A DNA stretch of 64,000 nt from Cinnamomum chago (lineage: Eukaryota; Streptophyta; Magnoliopsida; Laurales; Lauraceae), in contig CP142452.1 of NCBI GenBank assembly GCA_038049695.1, positions 48,938,501-49,002,500 of the forward strand, written 5' to 3'. A program made the translations under genes and the position numbers. Numbering within the stretch: the stretch's first letter is position 1; each line of letters starts with the position of its first letter. Shown piece by piece: positions 44,911 through 57,460 of this stretch. The notes under the pieces were generated by a model. The model saw only the letters and a list, made by a program, of their open reading frames with translations. It had not been told where the DNA came from and did no database searches.

Positions 44911-47900
44911 GCATTTGGTCCTCCAAATGAAATATAAGACTCACCTCAGGTAGTAGGTGTGGATACTTCTTCTAAACTTGATCTCGTAATTCCCATGTGG
45001 CCTCTTCCGGTCCATGATTTTCCCATAGAATCTTCACCCACTAAATAGTCTAAGTCCTCAACTCTTGTTCCTTCGTATCAATGATCTGAACGGGCTTCTC
45101 AACATAGGTAGCATCCTCTCTGATCTCCAATGGCTCGTGCCAGAGTACATGTGAAGGATCGGGGACATACTTCTTCAACATAGACACATGGAAGACGTTG
45201 TGTACGCCAGATAGCTCAGGTGGTAAGGCTAACCTATAAGCAACATCACCAATCTTGCTCACAATGTCATATGGTCCAATGTATCTCCGTGATAACTTGC
45301 CCTTCTGTCCAAATCTCAATGTTCCTCTTGTAGGTGACACTTTCAAGAAAACCTTATCTCCTTCCTTGAACTGTAAATCCCTTCTATGAGAATCTGCATA
45401 GCTTTTCTGTCTACTCCGGACTACTTTAAGACGTTCTTGGATCAACTTCACTTTGTCGCTAGTTTCACTCACTATAGTTAGTCCATGGAAACTGCGAATT
45501 CCGACCTCTTCCCAACACACAGGTGTCCTACACCTTCTGCCATACAAAGCCTCAAAAGGCACTATCCCAATGCTAGAGTGGTAACTGTTGTTGTAAGCAA
45601 ACTCACACAACGGTAGAGTCTCATCCCATTTTGTCTTGAAATCTAACACACAAGCACGGAGCATATCCTCAAGAGTCTGAATTGTCCTCTCTGATTAACC
45701 ATCTGTCTGCGGGTAATAAGCCGTGCTAAACTGAAGTTTCGTGCCATAGACTCATGCAATGTCTTCCAGAACCTCGAGACGAATCTGCTGTCTCTGTCAG
45801 AAGTGATAGAAACTGACTGCCCATGTCGACTGACGATCTCGTTGACAAATAACTCTGCTAAAGGTAGCATGTGCATCTTCTTTCCTGTCCTCATAGCAAT
45901 AAAATGAGCTGACTTGGTGAGTCGGTCCACAATGACCCATATCGCATCGTTGCCTCTGCTAGTCCTCGGTAGGCCCAAAATAAAATACATAGTAATGTGC
46001 TCCCATTTCCATTCCGGGATCTCTAACGGTTGTAACAACCCTGGAGGCCTTTGATGTTCTGCTTTAATCAACTGACAGGTCATGCAACGAGAGACAAACG
46101 CTGCAATCTCTCTCTTCATGTTGTTCCACCAAAATCTGCCCTTCAAGTTCTGATACATCTTTGTGCTGCCTGGATGCATAGAGTACTTCGTACTGTGAGC
46201 TTCAGTCATAATATCATTCCTCAAGTCTTCAATATTTGGCACGCATAGACAGTCACGGTAGTACAAAACTTCTTCAACAATACTATATGCTCTGAAATCT
46301 TAGCCAACTCTGGATCTTGCAACTGACTATCCTTGATCTTCTAAATGAAAGAAGGCTCTGACACTGACATGTTAGCTAATAGTACACCCTTCCTTAGTGG
46401 CTGCAGGTCTATACTCAACTCTTCGAATTGTTCAAAGATACAAGTGCCACTTAGGTTTGCCAAGCCTACTGATTTTCTGCTCAAGGCATCGACAACTACA
46501 TTCGCTTTCCCCGGGTGGTACTTGATTGGAAAATCATAGTCCTTGATACATTCCATCCATCTTCTCTGCCTCATGTTCAATTCCTTCTGAGAAAATAAAT
46601 ATTGCAAGCTGCAGTGATCGGAGTGGACTTCGAACTTCTCTCCATAAAGGTAATGTCTCCACATTTTCAACGCGAAAACAACCGCTGCTAACTCAAGATC
46701 ATGGGTGGCATAGTTCTTCTCGTGATCTTTCAACTGTCGAGATCCATAAGCAATCACTTTTCCTTCTTGCATCAACACACAACCAAGTCCAACATTCGAA
46801 GCATCGATAAAAATGGTAAAACCGTCGCTTCTGGATGGCAAAGTAAGGACTGGTGTTGTAGTCAATCTCTTCTTTAGCTCTTGGAACTCTCTTCACACTG
46901 CTCTGTCCATACATATGGCACATTCTTCCTTGTCAACTTCGTCAAAGGTGACGCAATCGACGAAAATCCCTGCACAAACCTCCTATAATAACCTGCTAAA
47001 CGCAGAAAACTTCTGATTTCTGTTGCACTCTTCGGTCTTTCCCAACTCATAGCTGCTTCAATCTTGGACGGATCCACTGATAATCCTTCTTTGGAGATAA
47101 TGTGCCCAAAAAATGCTACTTGTTCCAACCAAAATTCACACTTGTTGAGCTTTGCAAATAGTTGATTCTCTCTCAAGAGTTGCAGTGCTATCCTCAAGTG
47201 CTCTTCATGCTCTTCTCTGGTCTTGGAGTATACCAAAATGTCATCAATGAACACTACAACAAACTGATCCAGATACTCTGCAAATATCATGTTCATCAAC
47301 GCCATGAACACTGTCGGTGCATTAGTCAATCCAAATGGCATCACTAGGAACTCATAGTGGCCATATCTTGTCCGGAAAGTTGTTTTCAATACATCTGATT
47401 CTCTAACTCTCAGCTGATGGTACCCGGATCTCAAATCAATCTTCGAAAAGTATGATGCACCTTGCAATTGATCAAACAATTCATCTATCATTGGTAATGG
47501 ATACTTGTTCTTGATGGTCACTTGATTCAATCTTCTGTAATCTATACACGTTCTCATTGAACCATCCTTCTTCTTAACAAACAAGACCGGAGCTCCCCAT
47601 GGTGAAATACTCGGTCTCACAAAACCTTTATCCAACAATTCTTGCAACTGGGTCTTCAATTCCCCCAACTCTGCTGGAGCCATTCTATATGGTGCAATAG
47701 ATATCAGAGCGGTCCCTGGTAACAACTCGATAGTGAAATCAATCTCTCTGATGGGTGGTAAACCTGGAATCTCCTCCGGAAAAACATCCGGGAATTCCCA
47801 AACAGTTGGGATCTCCTCCACCCCTTGGGACCGTTTATCCTCCGTGATAAACGCCAAGTATGCTTCACAACCACTTCTCAATAGTCTATCAACCTTCAAT

Positions 47901-48340
47901 GCTGAGATCAACCCTGCACGAGGACTCCTCCTCTCTCCCTGAAACAACACCCCTGCTGGTGTCTCATCTAACTTGAAAGTCAGGGTCTTATGGAAACAAT
48001 CCATTGTGGCATGGTATCCTGCCAGCCAATCCATCCCTAGGATTACATCAAAATCAAATATCTCTAATAGAATGAGATCTGCGGTTAAAACCACTTCTCC
48101 TATTTGAACTGTGCAACTAGGGTAATATGTTCTACAAATAACTTGTTTGCCTACTGGGGTTGCCACAGTCAAAATGAACTCTAGTTCTCTAGCATGCATA
48201 TCAATCAACTTAGAAAATTCATGGGATAAGAATGAATGTGTAGAGCCAGGGTCAAATAAAATCCTAGCTTTTATCCCACAAACTAGAAGTGTACCTTCCA
48301 CTACATTTCCCACTGCCTCTGCATCAGCTCTATTGACCAC
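44906..48340 (-). pseudogene. Ty3/gypsy A pol (nested copy), frameshifted
   Basis: The domain order is as in the copy at 780-4246. Protease and RT run 48340-46874 as one open frame of about 488 residues, with FIDD in RT. The protease motif reads DPG where DSG or DTG is expected, so the protease looks inactive. A frameshift near 46870 leads into RNase H (46865-46341). A stop near 46340 is followed by the integrase zinc finger and the start of the core (46266-45643). Another frameshift near 45660 leads to the integrase end and tail (45664 to the stop at 44906-44908). It is less damaged by stops than the left copy. It keeps the Glu of the integrase SERTIQ motif near 45700. Confidence 0.9.
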
Positions 48341-48845
48341 GTAGATTTGCCCTCGATGTTGTGGCCTATTCTGTGCCTGTTGTGGCCTGCCTTGTTGTGC
48401 ATTCCTATGCTACTGCGGTGCACACTGATTCTGGTTCTGTCCCTGCTGATAACGGGCCTGCTGTTGTGGCTATTGTTGTCTATGTTGCTGTTGTTGTGGT
48501 GCTTGTTGCTGGAGTGGCCTTGCCTGGTTCTGGACAACCAATGCATTCTGTGGTGGTGCTAGACGTTGTGGTCCTTGCTGCTGCTGCTGATTCTGCCTAT
48601 TCGGTCTTGGGCAATCCCTCATCTGATGGTCCATCGAACCCCACCTGAAGCATGCTCCTATAATGTTACGACATTTAGCACTCGCATGGTTCTTCCCACA
48701 GTGGATGCAAACCACTGGATTCTGCACATTCGATCATGTCCTTTGCTTCTTATTCTGATGATTTCTCTGGTGTTGGTAGTTCTGCTGCTACGCTGGACTC
48801 TTGCCTTGCACTCTAAGGATCTTGTTATGGAAGTTTTCAAATTAA
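48341..48845 (-). pseudogene. Ty3/gypsy A gag (nested copy), 3' part
   Basis: The first zinc knuckle is intact (CIHCGKNHASAKC). The second has lost a cysteine (CFRWGS instead of CFRCGS). A Gln-rich linker follows, interrupted by frameshifts and stops. Homology to the gag at 15820 stops at about 48845, and the rest of gag and the 5' LTR are missing. Confidence 0.82.
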
Positions 48846-49293
48846 GTGAACACCACTGAGCTTGGACTGCCCTTTCAGTTTGATCCACTGTCTGGGGGTC
48901 CTTAAACATGTGGACTGTCTGCAGACTAGTCGTGTATTTATTACACATCGTGCGTGTCCGGTTCCGCAACCGGAAATCCCCGTATATGTGGGAATCGTGT
49001 CGTGATTATATTATGTATATCATGCTTGTCGTGCGTGCTTGCTCTTTTCATTATAAATGATAGAGAAAGGATGGGCTCTTTGTGGAATGTAACTATTCAT
49101 GATATTATTAGTATTCATGTCAAGTTTTGCTAGTATTTTGAAATGTACTTTAGTCATGTAACTGGTTACACTTCAGCAAACTTGTTCATGTGAGTTAGAT
49201 TCCTCGTGTCTAGGGAATCCTCACTGCGGGAACCTGTGGGAAAATAATGTAACAACACGTCGCGGGCCCGAGATCCGTTCCGGGGTCGCGACA
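48846..49293 (+). mobile_element. A2 LTR, 3' end only
   Basis: It matches, in reverse, 22015-22935 of the solo A2 LTR, starting near AATTAAG...GAACACC and ending GGGGTCGCGACA at 49293. It points opposite to the gypsy A copy on its left. It lacks the LTR start, so it is a truncated 5' LTR. Confidence 0.8.
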
Positions 49294-49866
49294 AGACTGG
49301 TATCAGAGCGGGACATGTTTCAGGCACTTAAAAGAAACTAGAAAGGTCTTAGGCACGTGGCGAGGATTCGTGAGTTCGATAGAGTCGTTGGTATAGGACC
49401 TTAGAAACCCTTATACCATGACTATTGTGTACTAACTCCTTGTTTTACAGCACTATGCCTCCAAGAAAAGCTCCAAACCATCATGCTTCAGGCAGAATTG
49501 ATATTTCAGGGGAACGGGAGAAAAACTCAGGCAGGGTTTATTTCAGTTTTGAAGGCAAGCAGATTAGTTCAGAGTGGATGTCAGGCATTTATTGCGTTTA
49601 TCACTGAGGATAAACAGTCCCAAGGGGTGGAGGATATCCCCATTGTTTGTGAATTTCCGGATGTTTTTCCAGAAGAAATCCCGGGATTACCACCAATTAG
49701 AGAAGTTGAGTTCACAATTGAGCTCCTACCAGGGACGGCTCTGATCTCGATTGCACCATACAGAATGGCTCCAGCAGAAATGGGTGAACTAAAACTCCAA
49801 TTGCAGGAATTATTGAGCAAAGGCTTTATTAGGCCAAGTGTTTCACCTTGGGGAGCACCGGCGTTA
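49294..49866 (+). pseudogene. A2 leader and internally deleted gag-pol
   Basis: A primer site TGGTATCAGAGCG lies at 49298-49310. A leader follows to an ATG at 49455 that opens a gag start (MPPRKAPNHH). Near 49485 the frame jumps to the protease-RT linker and RT N-terminus, with about 1.3 kb or more of gag and protease missing. The pol part reads through [15 protein letters not shown] to WGAPA and is cut off at about 49866, where copia E resumes. It cannot encode a working product. Confidence 0.8.
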
Positions 49867-50640
49867 ACCTCATGTTTGTGTTTAATCAGGTACACATAAC
49901 CTTATCTGTTGTAGTCATCAATAAATGTGATAAAATAGTCCTCCCCTATTTTATTTTGGACATTCAATGGTCCACAAGTATCAAAATGAATTATGGTCAA
50001 TGTTTCTGAACTTCTAGTTCCTTTTGGAAATGGTTTCTTGACCATTTTTCCACTCAAACATGGTTCACATATTGGGTATTCCACTTTACCTAAATCTTGT
50101 AAGAGACCATCCCTAACCATTTAACTTATTCTGTTTTTGTTCATGTGCCCTAATCTCATATGCCATAACATTGCCAAACCATCCATGCACACATTCACAC
50201 ACATAGAATAATGAGAACTAGATTTTATTTTATCATTAAGAGTGTCCAACAAATACAATTTATCAAAAAGAAAACCATTGTCTAAAACTTGACCGCGCAT
50301 GCCAATTGTAACCTCTTTATCTTAAAATCTGATTTCGAATCCATTCATAGCCAACTGGCTCACAGAGATAACGCTCCTCCTCATAGCTGGAGCAAAGAAA
50401 ACATCGGAGAGATATAGGGATTTTCCAATTGGTAAGGGAATTTTGACTTTCCCTACACCCAACACATCACAGAATGTTTCATTCCCCATGTAAATACTCT
50501 GATCTCCCGGATTCATCTCTTTGAATTCGATAAACCCAGCCTTGGTTCTTGATATGTGCCTGGTGGCTCCTGAATCAATCTAGCACTTCTTATCATTGGT
50601 GTCCACCATCAGGGACTCTGTGACCATCTCAACATAATCA
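49867..50640 (-). pseudogene. copia E protease-integrase region, broken
   Basis: On the - strand, 50516-50322 covers the protease to GAG-pre-integrase spacer. After stops it continues at 50120-49867 into the integrase zinc region (CEPCLSGKM) and the start of the core (FDTCGPL, FITFIDDYNR). It ends at the A2 junction near 49867, so the rest of the integrase is missing. Confidence 0.82.
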
Positions 50641-51463
50641 CCATGTTCTTTGGTCACTTTACCTTGTTGGCTACTCTCACCCTTTTTCTTTCGACATTGA
50701 GAACTAAAGTGTCCAGGCTTCCCGCAATTAAAGCAAACACCATTCTTAGGACCTTTCCCTTTTTATTGCCCTTGAATTTTCTTTTATTTTTCATATTGAC
50801 GGTTAACGCACCGTTATTATTCTTAGTTTTAGCAATCATGACAGAGTTTGTAGGTGTTACACCGCGGACGGCATGCCTTTGTCCTTCAGCAAGCAATCTA
50901 GGTTCAACCTCACTGAGGGTTACACCCTTTTGGAGGCTAAGGGTCTGAGACACATTCTCCCACGAAGGTGGAAGACTCATCGTTAAGTACATGATTTAAA
51001 AATCTTCATCCATTTCCTTTCCTAAGGCTGCGAGGTTATTATATCGGACCGCCATTTGATTAATGTGATCCCTTATGGATGATCCCTCTTGCATCTTATA
51101 GCTAACATATGCGCTGAATGCCTCCATCAAGTGAGATTTAGAGGTTTCATCATATTTGTCCATAGCATAGTCATAGATTCCATTAGCAGTGTTAAAGTGC
51201 TCAAACTGCTTTACCAAATCGTTGGATATGAATCCGATCAGAAGATGTTTCGTTGATTTATTATCAAACACCCATTGATCATACACATCATGATCTTCCT
51301 TAGTGGCATCAGCGACAGGTTTGGAGACCAGATTGGATTCAATCACATATATTAATCCATCAAAGTGCAAGAATGCGTCCATCCGATGCTTCCATACGGC
51401 TAAGTTCTTGCCGTTAAAAATATCAGCCTTGGCAAGATCATGCAACACTGATTTGGAAGACAT
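50641..51463 (-). pseudogene. copia E gag
   Basis: It starts with an ATG at 51463. The first part (51463-50996) is a plant copia gag core (UBN2-type), with the W-K-x-R-M-D-A-F block of this family. A stop near 50995 separates it from 50992-50654. The zinc knuckle CFNCGKPGHFSSQC (CX2CX4HX4C, about 50745-50705) is in another frame, so a frameshift lies between. This is the capsid/nucleocapsid gene of element E. Confidence 0.85.
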
Positions 51464-52132
51464 AATTACTAAATTGAAAAAAAGGTTCTGATATCACTAA
51501 CCGTTAAAGGAGAAAAAATCACCCTTTTTTCTGAACCACCGGATCATCTTCCTTTTGTTGCCACTGCATAGATTTGCTTGCAAGGATTCCACAAAACCAA
51601 ACCGTTCGTTGATCGGAGTCCAGATGCTCAAGATATCACAGTGCGAAGTTTTGACGATCGAATATCACTTTTTGCGTCAACCGTACAGTCTATGCGTTGT
51701 TGCTGATGTCACACGTCTTCGTCGCCTGCGTTAGCACGTGTACCTGCGCCTATCGGTGTGGGCCGGCTTAATCTGGGTCGGGTTGGTACTTGATCTGACT
51801 CTACCTGCAATGAAGACAGGTGGAATGATCTCTCTTTACTTGCACGCGTCACGAAGCCAAAAAGAGAGAAGAAAAACCAAGGCCTGTCTTCTCTTCACTG
51901 TGTTGATGGCGTCCTCTTCAATGACACACACTACCCGAGGAAAGATAAAAAAAAATTGGGTTTGCAGTTCCTGGAGTAGCAGTTCCTTTTTTCTCGTCTT
52001 CTTCCTCAACTGGGTTTGCAGAGAAAAACGCAAGAGGCTTGGGTCTGACGAAATCCTCAGATCTACACGATCTAAAACGTAACTTCCCGATCCAAACCGT
52101 CGAAATGCACGGTACCTTGCTCTAAGACCAAT
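51464..52132 (-). other. copia E leader with decayed primer site
   Basis: About 670 bp lie between the 5' LTR and the gag ATG. Next to the LTR the - strand reads ATTGGTCTTAGAGC, a two-base-changed form of the usual ATTGGTATCAGAGC primer site. No other feature is seen. Confidence 0.65.
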
Positions 52133-52468
52133 TGATGAATTCGGATGTGGAGACTCTGACACACTACTGGAGATCTATGTGTGTTCCGGTGATTGGGAAT
52201 CTCCGCGGATCTCTTTGCCTCTTGTCTTTCATATGGGATGGAATCATGCCAACCCTAGGGCTCCCTTATCTTATATAGACAAGTCCCAAAGAGTCACACT
52301 TACTAGAGACTTCTTCGCCAAGAAACCCACATCCACTAATCCTATTGGGAGTCTTATTAGTGGGACCAGATCAAGTCTTACATTAAGTGGGATTGTATTC
52401 TCTGTTGGCATCTGCCCTGCTTGATCTGACGTGGGACCCGTGGCATGCGGGCCACACGATTTCCTATA
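52133..52468 (-). repeat. copia E 5' LTR (336 bp)
   Basis: Homologous to 32663-33006. Its - strand start is TATAGGAAATCG rather than TGTAGGAAATCG, a single change in the terminal TG. Several other substitutions and an 8-bp gap separate the two LTRs. Confidence 0.88.
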
Positions 52469-53332
52469 GGATGGCCGGTGACTGTAGCAAGAAAGAAGAA
52501 TGGCCGCTCTGCTGCAGGGGGTAGAATGGCTAGTTGCAGTAATGGCCGCTAAGGAAGAAGGCACAATGGCCGCTGGGCTGTGTGTAATTTGTGGCCAGCA
52601 GCAGCAGGGGGAAACAGCCAAGAAAAGTGAAAGAGAAGGAGAAAGGCCAATGGACCTGATGGCCACTGGACTAAGGTGGGGCCTACTTCTGATCGAAGTC
52701 AAAGAGGCAGGGGGCCTATGGTGGGCCCCCAGGTGGGGGTGACCTTTTCCAATGAGGTTTCACAGTAAAACTGGGGTGATGGTTGGCTTCACAGAGCTAA
52801 GGAAAAAATCCATTTTTTCCATTATTAAGGCCCATTCAGATTAAATTAAAACCATTAAAATTCAATTTTTCCCTAAACAATTCCAACCATGGAAGGGGCC
52901 TAACAAAAACAGATTTCACTTCTTTAAACAAGATTAACATACAAGATCAAATCAAATTAAGATTAACCATTCAAAGTATGCAATTTAACTTAAATACTTG
53001 CCTCTAATCGGTAGCTAAACCAAACCTCAAAACCTTAGTCAAGCCAAGCTCAAACCTGAAGCTTCTCTACCAAACAAAGCCCCAAAATCAAACCTAAAAT
53101 GGAAAACCCAAACACTGAGTCAAAAACCACACCCAAAACAAAAAACACAATGAAGAAGAAGAAGGGGGGTTCTAGCCAAAGAGAAAGAGGGCCTACCTCT
53201 TTGTAGATCAAGAAAGAAGAAATGGATGCGTGAGGGGGCTGCCATAGTCAGATTCGTATCAAAACGGAGCATGATGCGAAGAGGATGACGGGAAGTTGAG
53301 GCTGGATTAGGCAAGAAAAGCCTCTAAGAATA

Positions 53333-55098
53333 TGTTAGTTTTATGGTCTCAATACCAGTATATGATGAATAAATTGATTAATTTCTTTATTTATCAATAT
53401 ATATATTATTGCTTTCCTTTCATGAGATGAACGGTGTTTTATTACTTGTTTGCACATAACTAATACAAATGACATAATGGTTCATGAGATGAACCGGAGT
53501 CCACAAGTACACTAGATGTAATACATGTGTGTGGATGAGATCCACATACAGGAGATATGTATTGCAAATCTTATACTTAAATATCTTCACAACCAGTGAT
53601 GAGATTGGGCATCTCATCTGACAAGATTGCAGCACTTTGATCACTATGAGATAGTGTGATTTGTCTCGATCATCGGAATGTAAGATTCTGGATCATGGTG
53701 CTGGTACATTGGATGTATTGAAGGACCATGAGAAGCACCTTATATACACTGTCTTAAATTTAAGGTTTGCTCTCATAATTCCCTAGCAATAGGCTCATAA
53801 TCCTGAGACATTAATGAACTCAAGTTTCTATCTATTCATTTGCTTTGAGTCACCAATGAGTGAGGCCAATTGTAGGTCAACACCTCGGTGATTTGGGTAC
53901 GTGGTAGTAGAGCTGTGGGAACATTCAATGGTCAAGATGGAATCTATCTTTAATATCCCCTTGTGCCAATTAATGGATTTATCATTGGTAAGTGCGCACC
54001 CATTCCAATTAAGAGTTAATTGGATCGGTACCAAATGATCATTATAATTAATTGGGGCTCAAGGATAATAAGATATGGATCTAGTTTGGTGGACAGGTCC
54101 AATTGATCCATGGATATAGATGGAGGGGCCTACTTGTGGTACTGAGGAAGTTTAGGGTCTTCATTGTAACATATTCCTAAGACTGGAGTTCAATTGCATT
54201 TATATAGTGGAGTTATTTGCAATTAACTGTGGGCCCAGATCGCACATGAGATGTGGGGTCGCGTGTCCCAGTTGGAGCCAGCTTTCTAAGGAATCCCTAG
54301 TGGTGCCCACGCTAGCCCAAGATATTAGAAAGATACTAATTATAGTAGAACTCTAAAAGGAAATAGAAAGTTACTATTTCTATTTGAAATGAGACTTCCA
54401 ATAGTGGTAATAGTAAGTTACTAATTATTAATGGAAGTGAGACTTCTACTGTAATTAGTAAAAGAGGAAGTTACTAATCATATTTGAAGTAAGACTTCTA
54501 ATTGTGATTTAGTAAGCAACTAATTGTTGTGGAAGTAAGACTTCTATTTCAATTAGAATGAAGCGGTTGCTTAAGTGCTATAAAAAGGGGAGAGGAGTGC
54601 CTTGGACGCCCCCATGCATTAATTCCATCTTGGAATTCACGCCCAAGCCCCTTTTGTGCAAGTGTTGCACACTCCTCTTCCTCTCCCTCTTCTAGTTTCT
54701 CTTCTAGTTTCCTTTAGGGTTTTTCTCTTGGAGATTCCACCATCTTCTTGAGAAAAGAGAATCTGATACGGGTCATAGCGTGGAAGATCAAAAGTTGTTG
54801 GAGATTCTGATTTGATTAGTGAAGGTGTTCATCATCAAAGAAAGAACTCAAAGTCTCCATTAGAGCACTACCAAGCTCCAAAGGTATAATCTACATCCTT
54901 GTATGTTATGGATTTCGTGGTTGCATGTTTAGGTGTTGTTTCTCTATCTTCTAGATAGGATATATTGTTGTACGTGGTTTATGAGTTTGAGGGATTGTAT
55001 CCTGGATTGGGTTTGTTCCCTTCTAGATAGTTGATCCCTGCATCAAGTGGGTCAAAAGTTTTTGAAACCTATCTGAATGGCCCACCTATTTTCCAACA
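53333..55098 (+). mobile_element. solo LTR F (1766 bp)
   Basis: It starts TGTTAGTTTTATGG and ends TTTTCCAACA. The flanks are GAATA (53328-53332) and GAAGA (55099-55103), a duplication with one mismatch. A + strand TATA box CTATAAAAAGG at 54578-54588 is followed by a leader and a pyrimidine-rich stretch. It has tandem-like GAAGTNAGACTTCTA repeats at about 54380-54555. There is no interior or coding frame. The family is probably copia, but this is not proven. Confidence 0.8.
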
Positions 55099-55952
55099 GA
55101 AGATGTTCTCCACGTTGCCATGGAAGGAGAGGAGAGGGGGAGAGAGAGAGAGAGAATCTCTTGAGTTACAGTGGCCGGTTGCAAATGAGCTGGGAATTAG
55201 AGAAGAATTGATTAAATAGTGGTACGTGGCATTCAATGTGGTAGGTGGTGGTAGGTGAGATATTTTGCAAAAGTCTAAGTTGTGAGTTTGTTACCACCTA
55301 GGCCAAACTTGGAGCGAGTTAACGAAGGCCTTCGGGACCTCGGACGGATCATGTCAAAGAAGAAGAATTACAGGTTTAGGGAAGGGCTTTCCAACAAGCC
55401 AAGAATCATAATTTTCTGAGATCAGGGACAAAAGCTGATATTTTCCAAAGTGCGGTATTTATCTCGAAAAGAGTTCCGGGGGTCAAATTGGACTTTTTGA
55501 GCCTCGGATGAGTTTGGGATAAACATGAAAGTTGTTAGGTAGGTCAAGATCTAGGTTTTGAGCTCAAGAGTCACTCAATTGAGGGTTTCAAGGAAAAATT
55601 CAATTGTCCGGTCAAAGGCTATCAATTATGATGGAAATGGTCAACTGAAGGGTTTCAAGGTCTCAAATGGATTCGAGTTGAATACAAAGGTTGTCCGGAA
55701 TGATAGTATCGATCAAATGAGCTCAGAATAGTATTTTGTCAGAATTCAAGAATAATGTCCCGTTTTCACACGAAATCACAAACAGGTTCCAAAGAGAGGT
55801 CAAAGTAGACTCAGAGCCTCTCAAGACTCCTCAAAGCTGATCAAAGACTATCCTAACATAGAAAACACCACAAAAGGCCTCTAATCCCCACTTAAAACCT
55901 AAAAATAGAATTACTAGCGCTGACACTAGGGTTAAGAGGTCGGGTCTTTATA

Positions 55953-56500
55953 ACCATCAACATTGTTACTACGGTAAAACTATTGAATTGTCCCCTTATG
56001 CCTACAAGTAAAGCAATATTTGTGTTTCCCTAGAGGTGAAGTGTAAAGCATGGGAAGGTAGTTCAATCTCAACAGTTGGTTTTTTCACTTTACCCATGTT
56101 TGACTAGTTGAAAAAAGAGGAAAAGTAAAGTTTTAATAAAAAAAAATTCACTTGTACACATTCTAGCCATAAAAATGAATTTATTTCCAGTTGTTAACTT
56201 CTCATATCATTCCAAATTACTTTACCCATGAAAACAAGCACAAATATAATTCATTGGGAAGTATTATCTTCCTTCATACAACATTACTTATCTTACTTAC
56301 TTTCCATGTACTTTGCATTGCTTTCTCTATAAATTATTCAAACATCAACAATGCTCTTGTATCTACATTTAAAATTACTTCTCTAAATACATAATGGGGT
56401 GTGTAGCTGGTTGGCCTTGGCCATCAACAACTCTCGCCTGTGCTTCATAAGGTGGTATGCACCTCAACCATAACAATTGTATAGAGCCTTCACCTATACA
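55953..56500. other. older flanking DNA right of D
   Basis: It begins with the right ACCAT duplication of D, so it continues the sequence left of 28627. It is AT-rich, with no coding frame or match to any other part of the window. Confidence 0.45.
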
Positions 56501-57460
56501 AGGCCAGGTGTACCATAAGGCCAACAAAGCCATTGCTTTAGGTCCCAAAATATAAGGCAAAAGAAAAAAAAGGCCCCATAATAATAGCTGACATCTTTTG
56601 AAATCCCAAAAAAGCATACTTGTCAACTGCCATCCCTTTTTTTTCTCCCCAAAATATAAGGCCCCATAATAACTCTCTCTTTAAAAGATACAACCAAGAT
56701 TTTCATGGGGCCTTAAAGTGTCATTTATGGCCTATTATATTTCCAAATCTGCCTTATATTTCTATTGTTAGGAGTCCAATTGATTTTAGCACACCATTAT
56801 ATTTCTAGCAGTCCATGTGTATCAAATCTCAAGCCACACATTCAATCATGAACTTGCTTCACAAGCCTTTCTCATAATTTTTGTATATCCTATTTCAATA
56901 AGAGCCCATTTAGATTTTATCCATGATGTGGTTGTAATAGATGCATAGCTTGTGTTTTCAGCCCTAATAATAGATCTTAAAATTTAAGATAAACAATGGG
57001 GCCCCGCCAAAATTTATTCACTTGCCCACAGTACATATGAGCACCGTGCATCTGGAACATCCAATACGTAAGGCACACCTTTGAAGTTCATCTTGGATGG
57101 TCCTAACTCATGGTGCATATGCGCACCGTGCGCAGGTGAAAATGCTTCAAACCCCACCAGTGGTAGACTCAAGATTTTTGGTGGGGGGGGCTGTGTTTGG
57201 AGCCAAACAGGTAGTTGGATTCTGTGACCCAAGATTTCCATGTGACTTTTGGGGTAGGCCCAAAATTTTCATGTGGGTTTTGGGGGTGGACTTAAGATAG
57301 GATAGTAAAACTTGAATATAAAAACTTAATTAGTAATTTTGAATAACAAAAAAGAAAGAAAATTAAATTTTAAATAAAATATTTATAATAAAATTAAAAC
57401 ATAGAAAATGCCTCATTTAGGATTGTCGCTTTAGGCCTCGAATTGTCTCGTGCCGGCCTG
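56501..57460. mobile_element. hAT-like DNA transposon relic (~960 bp, non-autonomous)
   Basis: The ends are AGGCCAGGTG and, inverted, AGGCCGGCAC, a short imperfect terminal inverted repeat. The flanks are CCTATACA (56493-56500) and CCTATACT (57461-57468), an 8-bp duplication with one mismatch; 8 bp is the hAT rule. Subterminal TTTAGG.CC and GGCCCCATAATAA words resemble hAT-Tip100-type ends. There is no transposase. The interior has a repeated CATATG.GCACCGTGC (about 57034 and 57118). Confidence 0.6.

Larger units (their letters stand above)
32663..52468 (-). mobile_element. Ty1/copia element E, complete boundaries, heavily nested
   Basis: The 3' LTR (32663-33006) and 5' LTR (52133-52468) are homologous, and the whole is flanked by a perfect GGATG duplication (32658-32662 and 52469-52473). 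The order on the - strand is 5' LTR, leader, gag, protease, integrase, then a 15.7-kb foreign block (34187-49866), then RT, RNase H, 3' LTR. Integrase before RT defines copia. The integrase C-terminus and RT N-terminus are absent, so the element was deleted as well as interrupted. The LTRs differ at many places, so it is old relative to the C copy it contains. Confidence 0.9.
28632..55952 (-). mobile_element. solo LTR D (gypsy, A-related), host of four nested insertions
   Basis: The left end is TGTTACGACTC and the right end reads, on the - strand, TATAAAGACCCGACC, a decayed form of the A-type start TGTAAGACCCCGACC. The duplication ACCAT is perfect (28627-28631 and 55953-55957). Without insertions, D is 28632-31645, 32258-32662, 52474-53332 and 55104-55952, about 5.1 kb. 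Internal landmarks are in the same order as in family A: the GGCCAAAAGAGGCCAGT stretch near 28980, and the AAACATGAAAGTTGTTAG near 55523. No polypurine tract, primer site or pol belongs to it. Confidence 0.82.
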
